A stretch of DNA of 64,000 bases from Devosia sp. GTDB taxonomy: Bacteria > Pseudomonadota > Alphaproteobacteria > Rhizobiales > Devosiaceae. Location of the stretch: positions 62,001 through 126,000 of the forward strand of contig NZ_JACZKG010000086.1 of the NCBI RefSeq assembly GCF_014860165.1, read 5' to 3'. A model generated the notes under the pieces. It made no database searches. It had not been told where the DNA came from and saw only the letters and a list, made by a program, of their open reading frames with translations. This document shows, one piece after another, positions 8,937-17,884 of this stretch. How positions within the stretch are numbered: the first letter of the stretch is position 1; the number at the start of each line of letters is the position of its first letter. Made by a program: the position numbers and the translations under genes.

Positions 8937-10094
8937 CTATACCAGCGGCCGCAATGCGTCGATTATCTGCGTTGCGCGCTGGTCCTCCGGTCCCATCATC
9001 CAGTTGGTGACGAAGCCGAAACCGATCCGGCGCACGGGGTCGGCAAAGCCGACCTGCCCCCCCGCGCCGTCATGTCCGAAATTGCCGTCGCCGAGGTAGC
9101 GCCGCGCAGCGGAATCGAGCTGAAAGCCATAGCCCCAGCGGGAATAGGGAGGCTCGCCCCCGAACACCGGGGCGCCCTCGCTTTGGGTCTGGGTCGCCTG
9201 CGCAACAGTGGCATCGTCGATGAGCCGGACGCCGCGGGTGGGGACGACCGTTGCTGACCAGATCGTCGCCAGCGCCTCTGCGGTGGTGATGCCACCAGCC
9301 CCTGGTATCTCGGCGGCGCGGATGCGCTGCTTGTTGAACCCGCCATCCTCTGAGACAAGGTCGGCTGGCAGCGCCTTGCCCAGCGTCATGGCCTTGTAGG
9401 GCCAGTTCGGCGCAGACTTTGCGGCCTCTTCGGCCCAAAGCGCCGACAGGGGCGGGCTGATCTGCAGATGCGCAACCTCGTCCGCCTTGTCATCCGGCAG
9501 CCCGATCCAGGCATCGACGCCGAGCGGGCTGGCGATCAGGTCACGAAAGTACCTGCCCACCGACTGGCCGGTGACGCGCCGGATGATCTCGCCGGCCACC
9601 CAGCCATGCGTCAGCGCATGATAGGCGTAGCCGCTGCCCAGCGGCCACAGCGGCTCCTGCGCGGCAAGGGCTGCCACGACCCGGTGCCAGTCGACAATGT
9701 CGTCCTCGGTCAGGTCGATGCGCGGGGCCGACAGACCCGCCTGATGCGCCAAAGCCTGGCCAACCGTGACCTTGTCCTTCCCCGCAGCAGCAAATTCGGG
9801 CCAGTAGCGGGCGACGGGAGCCTGATAGTCGAGCCGCCCTTCCTGCACCAGACGCGCGGCCAGGATGGAAACCAGACCCTTGGTGCAGGAGAACACCACT
9901 GACGGCGTTCGCTCGGTCCAGGCCCTGCCGGTGCGGGCATCGGCAGTGCCGGCCCACAGATTGATGACGCTCTCGCCGTCAACAACGACATGGAGCGCGC
10001 CGCCCATGGCGGGTCGGCCCTCAAAGGCAGCCGCGAAGGCGTCGGCGACCGGCTCCAAACCGGCCGCGACCGTTCCAGACAGGGCAATGGTCAT
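8937..10094 (-). CDS. Serine hydrolase of the class C beta-lactamase/esterase family
   Basis: 385 aa, beta-lactamase-related (EstB/penicillin-binding-like) fold. The catalytic SxxK is S69-C-T-K72, and the expected Tyr lies in the GYAYHALTHGW segment near residue 156-158. There is no clear signal peptide, which argues for a cytoplasmic esterase or carbohydrate de-acylase rather than a resistance beta-lactamase. Its ATG overlaps the stop of the glycosidase gene, so the two are co-expressed. It may remove acyl groups from the imported glycan. That role is inferred from context only. Confidence 0.82.
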   Translation of the reverse strand: MTIALSGTVAAGLEPVADAFAAAFEGRPAMGGALHVVVDGESVINLWAGTADARTGRAWTERTPSVVFSCTKGLVSILAARLVQEGRLDYQAPVARYWPEFAAAGKDKVTVGQALAHQAGLSAPRIDLTEDDIVDWHRVVAALAAQEPLWPLGSGYAYHALTHGWVAGEIIRRVTGQSVGRYFRDLIASPLGVDAWIGLPDDKADEVAHLQISPPLSALWAEEAAKSAPNWPYKAMTLGKALPADLVSEDGGFNKQRIRAAEIPGAGGITTAEALATIWSATVVPTRGVRLIDDATVAQATQTQSEGAPVFGGEPPYSRWGYGFQLDSAARRYLGDGNFGHDGAGGQVGFADPVRRIGFGFVTNWMMGPEDQRATQIIDALRPLV

Positions 10095-11050
10095 TCCATG
10101 GTCTCCACGGCCAGATAACCGTCCTGATCGGTCAGGACGCGGATGGGGTCGCTGACGCCACCCACGAATTCACCGTCGGCGCTGACATTGCGGAAGGCCA
10201 GGAGCCAGGGGGCACCCTGCCGGTCCATGGCGATCCGGCCCGCATAGAGCCGTTCGTCGACCAGCAAGCGCGCCTGCCGGAAATCGACCGGGCCGGGCAT
10301 GTCGCCGACCGGAAGGCTCCATACGCCGCCGATCTGTCCTGCCCGCGCGCCGACCAGCTTGGCGCTGTCGCAGCAGAAGAGCAGATGGTTCCGGCCGTCG
10401 ACCTTCACCACCTGGAACACCTCGAGATGGGCAAAGCCGCTGCCGGTGGCGCTCAGCGGCGGCTGCACCGTCCAGGACTTGAGATCGGGCGAGGTCGCAT
10501 GTGCCATGACACCCCGGTCGGGCTCGGTGCCGTCCTTGCCACGCGCGGTGACCAGCATGTGCCAGCGCTGGTCGGCCTGCTTCCAGAACACCCAGGGATC
10601 CCGCCAGGCCTCTTCCGGCCAGCTCGACGTGCCAAGTGTTTCGTACCATTGCGGGTCGGCACTGCAGATCGGGCCGGGCTGCTTGCTCCAGGTAAACAGG
10701 TCGGGCGAGGTTGCGAGGCCGATGGTCTCGATATTGGCATTGCTGTCGGCCGAGAGAAAGCGCGAACCCGTATAGAACATCCGCCAGAGCCGATCCGGAC
10801 CACGGACGACGCTGCCAGTCCAGGTGGCGCTGCCATCGAAGCTGCCAGGCAGGCCCGGTTCGAAGGCACGGCCATGGTTGGTCCAGTTGCGCAGGTCCGT
10901 CGACGTGGCGTGGCCGATTTTCGCATTGCGGTGCCGAAGGTCGGGATGGCCGAGCGATTTGGGCGCATGCAGATAGAACAGGTGATGCTGCTCGCCATCA
11001 TCAGCCAGCCAGAAATCCCAAACCCAATGATCGGCAAGGTTGAAACCCAT
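10091..11050 (-). CDS. GH32-like five-bladed beta-propeller glycosidase
   Basis: 319 aa with no signal peptide, so it should act in the cytoplasm. Motifs match clan GH-J in order: WVWDFW with likely nucleophile D12, an RDP triad at 150-152, and LEVFQ with E210 as likely acid/base. A closely similar enzyme is at 32531-33523 with D12, R152-D-P and E211. Members of this clan cleave beta-fructosides, though divergent subfamilies have other substrates. It is the first gene of a two-gene operon behind a LacI-type operator 12 bases upstream of its start. Confidence 0.75.
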   Translation of the reverse strand: MGFNLADHWVWDFWLADDGEQHHLFYLHAPKSLGHPDLRHRNAKIGHATSTDLRNWTNHGRAFEPGLPGSFDGSATWTGSVVRGPDRLWRMFYTGSRFLSADSNANIETIGLATSPDLFTWSKQPGPICSADPQWYETLGTSSWPEEAWRDPWVFWKQADQRWHMLVTARGKDGTEPDRGVMAHATSPDLKSWTVQPPLSATGSGFAHLEVFQVVKVDGRNHLLFCCDSAKLVGARAGQIGGVWSLPVGDMPGPVDFRQARLLVDERLYAGRIAMDRQGAPWLLAFRNVSADGEFVGGVSDPIRVLTDQDGYLAVETME

Positions 11051-11061
11051 GCGTCACTCCT

Positions 11062-11077
11062 GCTAAAACCATTTAGC
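11062..11077. promoter_or_regulatory. Putative LacI-family operator, copy 2
   Basis: The sequence is GCTAAAACCATTTAGC, an inverted repeat GCTAAA-N4-TTTAGC that extends one more base pair (T/A) on each side. It lies in the divergent gap between the glycosidase (start 11050) and the LacI gene (start about 11174), so it could control both. It matches the site at 8871-8886 in both arms. Confidence 0.7.
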
Positions 11078-11173
11078 AAATGCCGTTATGCTGCGAGGTT
11101 GTCAAGCGGATGCCACGTGGCTATCCAGAATTACCGCTGGCGGCAGCATGAGGCGGACGAGGGGCACCAACGC

Positions 11174-12202
11174 TTGCAGAAGAAGCGCGTAACATTGGCC
11201 GATGTGGCCCGCCTCGCTGGCCTGTCTACCACGGCAGCATCGATGATTCTGACGGGCCGGCCGGATACGCGCCTTTCGGCGGACGCGCATGCCAAGGTCC
11301 ATGCCGCCGCCGCCAGCCTTGGCTATCGGCCCAATGCGGCCGCACGCGCCTTGCGCACCGACAAGTCGCGCACCATTGCCTTCATTTCCGACTATGTGGC
11401 CACCACCCGCTTTGCCAGCGGATTGATCCGCGGCGCGCTGGCAGCGGCCGAGGAGGCCAAGCATGTCATGCTGGTGCTGGAGACCGGCGGGGAGCCGGCG
11501 CGGGAAATCGAAGCTGTCGAGGCGGCGCTCGATCGCCAGGTCGACGGGCTGATCTTTGCGGCCATGCGGGCGCGCGAGGTCTTCGTGCCCGATATTGCCA
11601 TCTCGATCCCCGTCGTCATGCTCAACGGCACCAGTGGTCGGTTCCCGGTCTCGGTTCTCCCGGACGAGTACCAGGGCGGGCGTGACGCCGTCAGGTTGCT
11701 CGCCGAAGCTGGACACGTGGCTGACATTATCCTTCTTGGGCATAATGCTGAGGAGGAGGCCGGCCTGTTCCGCTCGGAAACCATTTCCCGCCGCTTCGCC
11801 GGCATTCGCGACGAGATGGCCGCGCGCGGCCTGACGTTCATGGCTGAGCTCAGCTGCTGGAACTGGGAGCCCGACCATGGCTACGGGCTGACCCGCGCCC
11901 AGCTGCAGAAACAGCGGCCGCGCGCCATGCTGTGCCTCAACGATCGCCTGGCCTTTGGCGCCTATCAGGCACTTGCCGAAGCCGGGCTCAGCATTCCTGA
12001 CGATGTTGCGCTGGTGTCGTTCGACAATGACGAACTGGCATCCTATCTGCGGCCAGGCCTGACCACGATCGCGCTGCCGCATGAGGAGATGGGGCGCACA
12101 GCCGTCGAGCTGCTGCTCCATCCACAAGGCAGCGCCGGCGCCACGCTGCCCATGCCAGTTGTCTGGCGCGGCTCCATCAGGACGGAGCGTCCCGGCTCCT
12201 AG
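11174..12202 (+). CDS. LacI-family transcriptional regulator
   Basis: The N-terminal helix-turn-helix begins KKRVTLADVARLAGLSTTAAS, followed by a hinge and a periplasmic-binding-protein-like sugar domain, about 342 aa. I place the start at a TTG, because it gives the standard LacI N-terminus and has GAGGGG about nine bases upstream. An in-frame GTG at 11117 would add 19 residues. It likely represses the transporter operon at 8827 and the glycosidase operon at 11050 through the two matching palindromes. The end is one base from the convergent trxC stop. Confidence 0.88.
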   Translation: MQKKRVTLADVARLAGLSTTAASMILTGRPDTRLSADAHAKVHAAAASLGYRPNAAARALRTDKSRTIAFISDYVATTRFASGLIRGALAAAEEAKHVMLVLETGGEPAREIEAVEAALDRQVDGLIFAAMRAREVFVPDIAISIPVVMLNGTSGRFPVSVLPDEYQGGRDAVRLLAEAGHVADIILLGHNAEEEAGLFRSETISRRFAGIRDEMAARGLTFMAELSCWNWEPDHGYGLTRAQLQKQRPRAMLCLNDRLAFGAYQALAEAGLSIPDDVALVSFDNDELASYLRPGLTTIALPHEEMGRTAVELLLHPQGSAGATLPMPVVWRGSIRTERPGS

Positions 12203-12203
12203 G

Positions 12204-12623
12204 CTACTGGTCAGCCCACTTGAGGATATCGGTGCTCGCCATGGCGCCGGATATCCGCGCGACCTCCTTGCCACCCCTGAACATGATCATGGTGGGGATG
12301 CCGCGGATACCCAGTCGGCTCGACAACTCCTGGTTTTCATCCGAGTTCAGTTTGACGAAGCGAAGCTTAGGCTCTGCCTGTTTCGCCGCAGCTTCGAACT
12401 GCGGTCCCATCACCTTGCAGGGGCCGCACCACGGCGCCCACACATCCACCAGGACGGGAATGTCCGACTTGGCGATGTGCTTTTCGAGGATTGCCGCCGA
12501 GACATCGGCTGGCTGTCCCTCGAAAAGCTGGCGGTTGCACTTGCCGCACTTTCCCGCCGCGAGGTCACGGCCCTCCGGCATACGGTTGGTTGCTCCGCAA
12601 TGGGAGCAGACAACGTGAATCAT
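12204..12623 (-). CDS. trxC: Thioredoxin 2 (zinc-binding thioredoxin)
   Basis: 139 aa. The N-terminal zinc module has two CxxC pairs (C6/C9 and C26/C29), followed by a thioredoxin domain with active site WCGPC (C66/C69). This is the TrxC arrangement. It overlaps the sulfide:quinone oxidoreductase gene by four bases (ATGA) and is the last gene of the sulfide operon. A role in reducing persulfides or polysulfides formed by SQR is a reasonable inference. Confidence 0.93.
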   Translation of the reverse strand: MIHVVCSHCGATNRMPEGRDLAAGKCGKCNRQLFEGQPADVSAAILEKHIAKSDIPVLVDVWAPWCGPCKVMGPQFEAAAKQAEPKLRFVKLNSDENQELSSRLGIRGIPTMIMFRGGKEVARISGAMASTDILKWADQ

Positions 12624-13915
12624 GTCCCAGTCTCGTCCTGTTTGACGGCCCGCAGCTTGTCGATGCCAAGCACCTGCAAGGCCAGTTTTTCATAGAATGG
12701 CTCGGCTGTGCCAGCGCGGATCTTGTGCAGGAAATACTTCTCGAATCCGATCTTGGCAGCATGTACCCATTTGCCAGAACTCGACCAGTTGACGTTGCGC
12801 GGTGGGATCTGCGGCTGGGCCACGAAGGCCACGCCGCCATCGCCGAAATCGGCCAAGCACACCGCGTTCCATGTCGGAATGGCCTTCGGCTCCCGTCCCG
12901 CGACAAGGCTGGCAATGTTCTGCGTGGTGGCGGTGACCATGGACTCGATCATGAACCCCGTCTTGGGCACGCCCACCGGCACGGGCGTCTTGCCGACCGG
13001 CGGGATGGCGACACAGACGCCGATCGAGAACACATCCTTGAAGGTCGGATTGCGCTGATACTGGTCCGCGAGGATGAAGCCGCGCGGATTGGTCAGCCCC
13101 TCGATGCCACGCACTGCCGGCACCCCACGGAATGCGGGGAGCATCATGGTGTAGACGAAGGGAATCTCATGGGCCTGCCGTACCGAGCCATCATCGGCGA
13201 TCTCGCTGACGAAGGCCTTGCCGTCCTCGAAGCGATCCACCTTGGCATTGGTGATGAAGCGGATGTGGCGCTGCCGCATTTCGCTTTCGAGCAACCCCTT
13301 GGTGTCACCGACCCCATCGAGCCCGAGATGGCCGATATAGGGCTCGGCGGTCACGAACGTCATCGGCACCCGATCGCGGACCTTGGCATCGCGCAAGGCC
13401 TTGTCGAGGATGAAGGCAAATTCATAGGCCGGGCCATAGCAGGATGCACCCTGCACGGCGCCGATAATGACCGGGCCTGGATTGGCCACCAGCCGGTCGA
13501 ATGCTTCCTTGGCGCCCAGCGCGTGGTCAATGTGGCACACCGATTGCGTCGCCGCTTCCGGACCAAAGCCCGGTATCTCGTCGAAGGCCAGTTCGGGGCC
13601 GGTGGCGATCACCAGGTAGTCATAGGGCAGGTCCGTGCCGTCGCTCAGGGTGACCCGCTTCTCGGCCGGATGGAGCCGTTCGGCACCCTGCGGGAAGAAG
13701 TCAATGCTACGCCGGCGAAACACGTCCGTCAGGTCAACCTCAACCTCGTCGCGCTTGCGCCAACCGACGGCCACCCATGGGTTTGACGGAACAAAGCTGA
13801 ACCGCGTTCCCTTGTTGACCACCGAAACCCGGTGCTCCGCACCGAGCGCATCGCGCAACTCGTAGGCCATGATCGTGCCGCCCAATCCGGCACCCAGAAC
13901 GACGACGTGAGCCAT
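12620..13915 (-). CDS. sqr: Sulfide:quinone oxidoreductase
   Basis: 431 aa FAD flavoprotein, membrane-associated, that oxidises sulfide to polysulfide or persulfide and passes electrons to quinone. There is an N-terminal dinucleotide fold (VLGAGLGG). The three cysteines of the SQR catalytic cycle are at C127 (SVCHID), C159 (ASCYGP) and C353 (NAVCLAD), with the spacing expected for true SQRs. It lies between sulP and trxC in the BigR-linked operon. A TTGAT-N4-GTCAT half-match to an FNR site is just upstream. Confidence 0.92.
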   Translation of the reverse strand: MAHVVVLGAGLGGTIMAYELRDALGAEHRVSVVNKGTRFSFVPSNPWVAVGWRKRDEVEVDLTDVFRRRSIDFFPQGAERLHPAEKRVTLSDGTDLPYDYLVIATGPELAFDEIPGFGPEAATQSVCHIDHALGAKEAFDRLVANPGPVIIGAVQGASCYGPAYEFAFILDKALRDAKVRDRVPMTFVTAEPYIGHLGLDGVGDTKGLLESEMRQRHIRFITNAKVDRFEDGKAFVSEIADDGSVRQAHEIPFVYTMMLPAFRGVPAVRGIEGLTNPRGFILADQYQRNPTFKDVFSIGVCVAIPPVGKTPVPVGVPKTGFMIESMVTATTQNIASLVAGREPKAIPTWNAVCLADFGDGGVAFVAQPQIPPRNVNWSSSGKWVHAAKIGFEKYFLHKIRAGTAEPFYEKLALQVLGIDKLRAVKQDETGT

Positions 13916-13970
13916 GGTTTTTCCTCCTGTTGTTCTCTTTGTCGACCAGTCCGAGACCGAGAGTCTTGAT

Positions 13971-15731
13971 CTAAGTCATGGCCTCGCGCAGCACGGGCGC
14001 GGGATGGGTTGGTTCGGCCAGACGCAGCGCAGCGGTGGCAGCCATCGCCTGGTGCTGGCTGAGGTGGACACCGCCGCTCAGGTGGTGCAGGAACTCGGTA
14101 CCGGTCAGCCGGTCCATCACCGGGCCCTTGACCTCGGACAGGTGCAGCCGCACCCCCATGTCGCCAAGATGCTGCTGGATGGCTTCAAGGCTCTCGAGCG
14201 CCGACATGTCGATAGAATTGACCGCCGAACACATCAGCACCACGTCCTTGACCTCGGGGTCGGCCGCCACCTGCGCCTGGATCAGGTCTTCCAGATAACG
14301 CGCATTGGCAAAGTAGAGGCTTTCGTCGATGCGGATCGACAAGACCCCAGGCACCGTGTCCACCTTGTGCCGCTTGACGTTGCGGTAGTGTTCGGTGCCC
14401 GGCACCCGTCCCACCACGGCCGCATGCGGCTGCGACGAGCGATAGAGGAAGACCAGGATGGACGTAGCCACGCCCAACGAAATGCCGACCTCGACGCCCA
14501 GCAACAGGGTGCCGGCCAGAGTGGCCGCCACCGCCGCAAAATCGGCCTTCGAATAGGCCCAGGCGCGCTTGAGAATGGAGAAGTCTACCAGGGTGAGCAC
14601 CGCCAGCACGATTGTTGCGGCCAGGGTCGCCTTGGGCAGGAGGGCGAGGAATGGGGTGAGCAGCAGTGTTGCGCCCGCAATGCCGATGGCGGTGAAGGCG
14701 CCCGCCGCAGGCGTCGCCGCGCCGGCATCGAAATTGACCACGGAGCGGGCAAAGCCGCCGGTGACGGGATAGCCCCCGCCAATGGCTGCGGCGAGGTTTG
14801 AAGCCCCCAGCCCGATCAGTTCCTGGTTCGGATCGATGCGTTCCCGCCGCTTGGCAGCAAGGGTCTGGGCCACCGAGATGGATTCGACGAATCCGACCAC
14901 GGAGATGATCAAGGCCGGCAGCAGCAGCGCCTGCATGGTGTCGAGATTGAAGCTGGGCAGGGACAGCATGGGCAGGCCCTGTGGCACTTGGCCGACCAGC
15001 GCCACGCCCTTGCCCCCAAGGTCGAACAGCGCTGACCAGGCCATGGTGAGAAACACCACGACGACCGGGCCGGCCCGCACGATGATGGTGGCCACGCCCT
15101 TGGGCAGGCCGAAGCGGTTGAGCCAGTTCTTGAGATCAAGCCGGATCCACAGCAGCAAGCCCAGCGCAACAGCGCCCACAGCCGCCGTGTACCAGTTGAT
15201 GGTGCCGATATTGGCGGCAATCGACATCACCAGATCGGGCAGGGCATGCCCCTCGGTCTTGATACCGAGGAGCCCGCCAACCTGGCTGGTCGCAATGATG
15301 ATGCCCGAAGCCGTGATGAAGCCCGAGATCACCGGATGCGACAGGAAATTGGCGATGAAGCCCAGCCGGAACAGGCCCATCACTGTCAGCATGGCGCCCG
15401 AGAGCAGGGCCAGCAGGATGGCGGCGCTGGCATAGTCCGCGGTTCCTTCCGCCGCCAGCTTGCCGACAGCCGCGGCGGTCATCAGCGAGACCACCGCGAC
15501 CGGACCGACGGCCAGCGCCGATGAGGTGCCGAAAACCGCGTAGGCGACCAGCGGCAGCACCGAGGCATAAAGACCCACTTCCGGCGGCAGGCCGGCCAGC
15601 AGCGCATAGGCGAGCGACTGCGGGATCAGCATGATGGTGACGATGACCGCCGCAACAAGGTCACTGGTCAGCGTCTGCCGGTTATAGCGCCGGCCCCAGC
15701 CGAGAATGGGGAAGTAGGTCTTGAGCTGCAT
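13971..15731 (-). CDS. SulP-family anion permease with STAS domain
   Basis: 586 aa from the ATG at 15731. It has about 10-14 transmembrane helices with the SulP signature (PQSLAYALLAGLPPEVGLYAS) near residue 40, followed by a cytoplasmic STAS domain over the last 130 residues. The family carries sulfate, bicarbonate or other anions. Its position between the rhodanese-like gene and sqr suggests export or uptake of sulfate, sulfite or thiosulfate made during sulfide oxidation. Confidence 0.92.
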   Translation of the reverse strand: MQLKTYFPILGWGRRYNRQTLTSDLVAAVIVTIMLIPQSLAYALLAGLPPEVGLYASVLPLVAYAVFGTSSALAVGPVAVVSLMTAAAVGKLAAEGTADYASAAILLALLSGAMLTVMGLFRLGFIANFLSHPVISGFITASGIIIATSQVGGLLGIKTEGHALPDLVMSIAANIGTINWYTAAVGAVALGLLLWIRLDLKNWLNRFGLPKGVATIIVRAGPVVVVFLTMAWSALFDLGGKGVALVGQVPQGLPMLSLPSFNLDTMQALLLPALIISVVGFVESISVAQTLAAKRRERIDPNQELIGLGASNLAAAIGGGYPVTGGFARSVVNFDAGAATPAAGAFTAIGIAGATLLLTPFLALLPKATLAATIVLAVLTLVDFSILKRAWAYSKADFAAVAATLAGTLLLGVEVGISLGVATSILVFLYRSSQPHAAVVGRVPGTEHYRNVKRHKVDTVPGVLSIRIDESLYFANARYLEDLIQAQVAADPEVKDVVLMCSAVNSIDMSALESLEAIQQHLGDMGVRLHLSEVKGPVMDRLTGTEFLHHLSGGVHLSQHQAMAATAALRLAEPTHPAPVLREAMT

Positions 15732-15736
15732 TGGTC

Positions 15737-16096
15737 TTACTTGGACAGGGTTGCGTAGAGGCTGCCGGCGCGGGCGCCGGAGCGGCAATAGCCGAGGATC
15801 GGCTTGGGCATTTTCTCCCAGGCGTCGTGGAAGCGGATGATCTGGCCCTCGCCCAGCATGCCCGAAACCGGGATGTGGACGATCTGGATACCCTCTGCCT
15901 CTGCGGCCTTTGCCACCGCGTCGAAGCTCGGCTGGCCATATTCCTCATTGTCGGGGCGGGCGCAGACGATGCCCTTGAAGCCGGCGGCCGAAACCGCCTT
16001 CACCTGCTCGGGCGTAATCTGGCCGGTCACCGAGAAATTGTCGTCGATCTTGCGGGCGTTCACTTTGTCACCTTTGGGTTTGAAGAAGTTGAGCAT
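15737..16096 (-). CDS. DUF442/TIGR01244 rhodanese-like sulfurtransferase
   Basis: 119 aa. The active loop is C104-RSGAR, closer to a rhodanese CRxGxR loop than to a CX5R phosphatase. The family is the N-terminal half of Blh in plant-associated bacteria, where it is fused to the metallo-beta-lactamase half. Here it is a separate gene that begins three bases after the MBL gene stops. It probably relays sulfane sulfur between SQR products and the dioxygenase. Confidence 0.85.
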   Translation of the reverse strand: MLNFFKPKGDKVNARKIDDNFSVTGQITPEQVKAVSAAGFKGIVCARPDNEEYGQPSFDAVAKAAEAEGIQIVHIPVSGMLGEGQIIRFHDAWEKMPKPILGYCRSGARAGSLYATLSK

Positions 16097-16099
16097 GGT

Positions 16100-16993
16100 C
16101 TAGAGCCCGTTCACCGGGACCTTGAGATAGGTCTTGCCGTCCTTGTCCTTGGGCGGCAGCCGGCCGGCGCGCATGTTGACCTGCAGCGACGGGATGATCA
16201 GCTTGGGCATGGCGAGCGTGGCGTCGCGCGCCTCGCGCATCTTGACGAACGTGTCCTCGTCAGTGCCGTGACCGACATGGATATTGTGGTCGATCTCGTC
16301 ACCGACAGTGGTCTCCCACTGGATGTCGCGGCCGTTCGGACCGTAGTCGTGGCACATGAACAGGCGCGTCTCGCGCGGCAAAGCCAACACCCGCTGGATC
16401 GAGCGGTAGAGCGTGCGCGCATCCCCGCCCGGAAAGTCGGCGCGAGCCGAGCCGCCATCGGGCATGAACAGGGTGTCGCCGACAAAGGCTGCGTCACCGG
16501 CCACATGCGTCATGCAGGCCGGGGTGTGGCCCGGCGTGTGCATCACATGCACCGTCAGCCCACCGATCTGGTAGCTGTCGCCGTCCTTGAACAGGCGGTC
16601 GAACTGGCTGCCGTCACGCTGGAATTCGGTGCCCTCGTTGAACACCTTGCCGAAGGTGTCCTGCACGATGGTGATGTTCTCGCCGATACCGAGCTTGCCG
16701 CCGAGCTTGCCCTGGATGTAGGGCGCGCCCGAGAGATGATCGGCATGCACGTGCGTCTCGATCAGCCATTCGAGCTTGAGCTGGTGCTCCTCGATATAGG
16801 CGATGATCCTGTCGGCGCCGTCATAGGTGATGCGGCCGGCGGCATAGTCGATGTCCATGACGCTGTCGATGACGGCGCAGGCATTGGAATCGGGGTCCTT
16901 GACCACATAGCTGATCGTATTGGTGGGGGCGTCGAAGAACGCCGTAACCTCGGGGTGAACCGAGAGGTCAGGCGTGAAGGGAAGTGTGCTCAT
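16100..16993 (-). CDS. blh: MBL-fold persulfide dioxygenase-like protein (Blh/ETHE1 type)
   Basis: 297 aa metallo-beta-lactamase fold. The metal motif HVHADH (H81, H83, D85, H86) is followed by MHTPGHTPA and a later CHDYG. This matches the Blh/ETHE1 group, iron dioxygenases that oxidise glutathione persulfide to sulfite. It sits in the middle of the BigR-linked sulfide operon, as blh does in Agrobacterium and Xylella. The DUF442 half of classical Blh is a separate gene downstream. Confidence 0.88.
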   Translation of the reverse strand: MSTLPFTPDLSVHPEVTAFFDAPTNTISYVVKDPDSNACAVIDSVMDIDYAAGRITYDGADRIIAYIEEHQLKLEWLIETHVHADHLSGAPYIQGKLGGKLGIGENITIVQDTFGKVFNEGTEFQRDGSQFDRLFKDGDSYQIGGLTVHVMHTPGHTPACMTHVAGDAAFVGDTLFMPDGGSARADFPGGDARTLYRSIQRVLALPRETRLFMCHDYGPNGRDIQWETTVGDEIDHNIHVGHGTDEDTFVKMREARDATLAMPKLIIPSLQVNMRAGRLPPKDKDGKTYLKVPVNGL

Positions 16994-17012
16994 TGCGTTT
17001 TCCTTTCAACGT

Positions 17013-17456
17013 TCAGGCGGTTTGGGTGGCGCGGGATTCGAGCGCCAGGCGGACGGTGCGGGCGGCGACAATTCCGGCAAGCATGGTGCCGACGAAAATC
17101 CAGGCGGATGGTTCCGCCAGGCCCAGCGCGGGAATGGCCCCGCCCGGGCAGAAGCCGGAGATGCCCCAGCCGACGCCGAAGAGTGCAGACCCGGCAAGCA
17201 GCGGCGTATCGAGCTTGCGCGCGGTCGGCAGGTGGAAGCGGGCCTCCACGATCGGCTTGTCGCGCCGCAGTACGAAGCGATAGCCGACGGCAGTCACCAG
17301 CAGGGCGCTGGCCATGACCAGCGCCAGGGACGGATCCCAGCTGCCGGCGAAGTCAAAGAAGTTCAGGACCTTGGCGGGGTTGGACATGCCCGAAAGGGCC
17401 ATGCCGGTGCCAAAGACCAGGCCGGCCAGGCCAGCAGTAATGGTCCGCTGCATCAC
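17013..17456 (-). CDS. YeeE/YedE-family membrane protein (PmpB-like half)
   Basis: 147 aa with four hydrophobic helices and GxxFGxGxxLSGMxxP-type glycine motifs (GLVFGTGMALSGMSNP; GVGWGISGFCPG). Each half of YeeE/YedE proteins is one such unit with a conserved Cys (here FCPG) that handles thiosulfate or sulfur species. It overlaps the upstream half by four bases and likely forms a heterodimer with it. Confidence 0.87.
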   Translation of the reverse strand: MMQRTITAGLAGLVFGTGMALSGMSNPAKVLNFFDFAGSWDPSLALVMASALLVTAVGYRFVLRRDKPIVEARFHLPTARKLDTPLLAGSALFGVGWGISGFCPGGAIPALGLAEPSAWIFVGTMLAGIVAARTVRLALESRATQTA

Positions 17457-17881
17457 AGGCCTCCCAGCATATGGCGGCTGACGAAGACGGTCGCCGTAGT
17501 CGTTGCCATGAAGACGGCTGTAGCGGCGATCGAGCGCGGCGACAGCCGCGCCATGCCACAGACGCCGTGGCCCGAGGTGCAGCCCGATCCGAAATAGACG
17601 CCGACGCCCACGATCAGCCCGCTGACCGCCAGCCAGGGGTTGGCGACGGAGCTATCGAACCCGATGGTCTGGCTCGAAAGCGACAACACCAGCATGGGTG
17701 CCGCGATGGCGCCGGCGATGAAAGCGGCGCGCCAGGGCCAGTCGGTGGATACCGGTGGCAAGAGGCCCGTCAGAATGCCGGTCATCCCGGCGATGCGGCC
17801 ATTGAAGGCCATGAGCAATACGGCAGAGAGCCCGATCAGCGTGCCGCCAACAAGCGACATGAGAGGGGTGAATTCAGTCAT
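17453..17881 (-). CDS. YeeE/YedE-family membrane protein (PmpA-like half)
   Basis: 142 aa. It has an N-terminal GGTLIGLSAVLLMAFNGRIAGMTG motif and a C-terminal GSGCTSGHGVCG segment, both typical of YeeE/YedE sulfur transporters. It is the partner of the adjacent PmpB-like half. The pair is commonly found in BigR regulons and is thought to move thiosulfate or sulfane sulfur across the inner membrane. Confidence 0.88.
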   Translation of the reverse strand: MTEFTPLMSLVGGTLIGLSAVLLMAFNGRIAGMTGILTGLLPPVSTDWPWRAAFIAGAIAAPMLVLSLSSQTIGFDSSVANPWLAVSGLIVGVGVYFGSGCTSGHGVCGMARLSPRSIAATAVFMATTTATVFVSRHMLGGL

Positions 17882-17884
17882 GAA

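Noticed and set aside
10385..11173. Long upstream extension of the first LacI gene
   Set aside because: The extension runs antisense through the glycosidase gene. The family N-terminus begins at about 11174.
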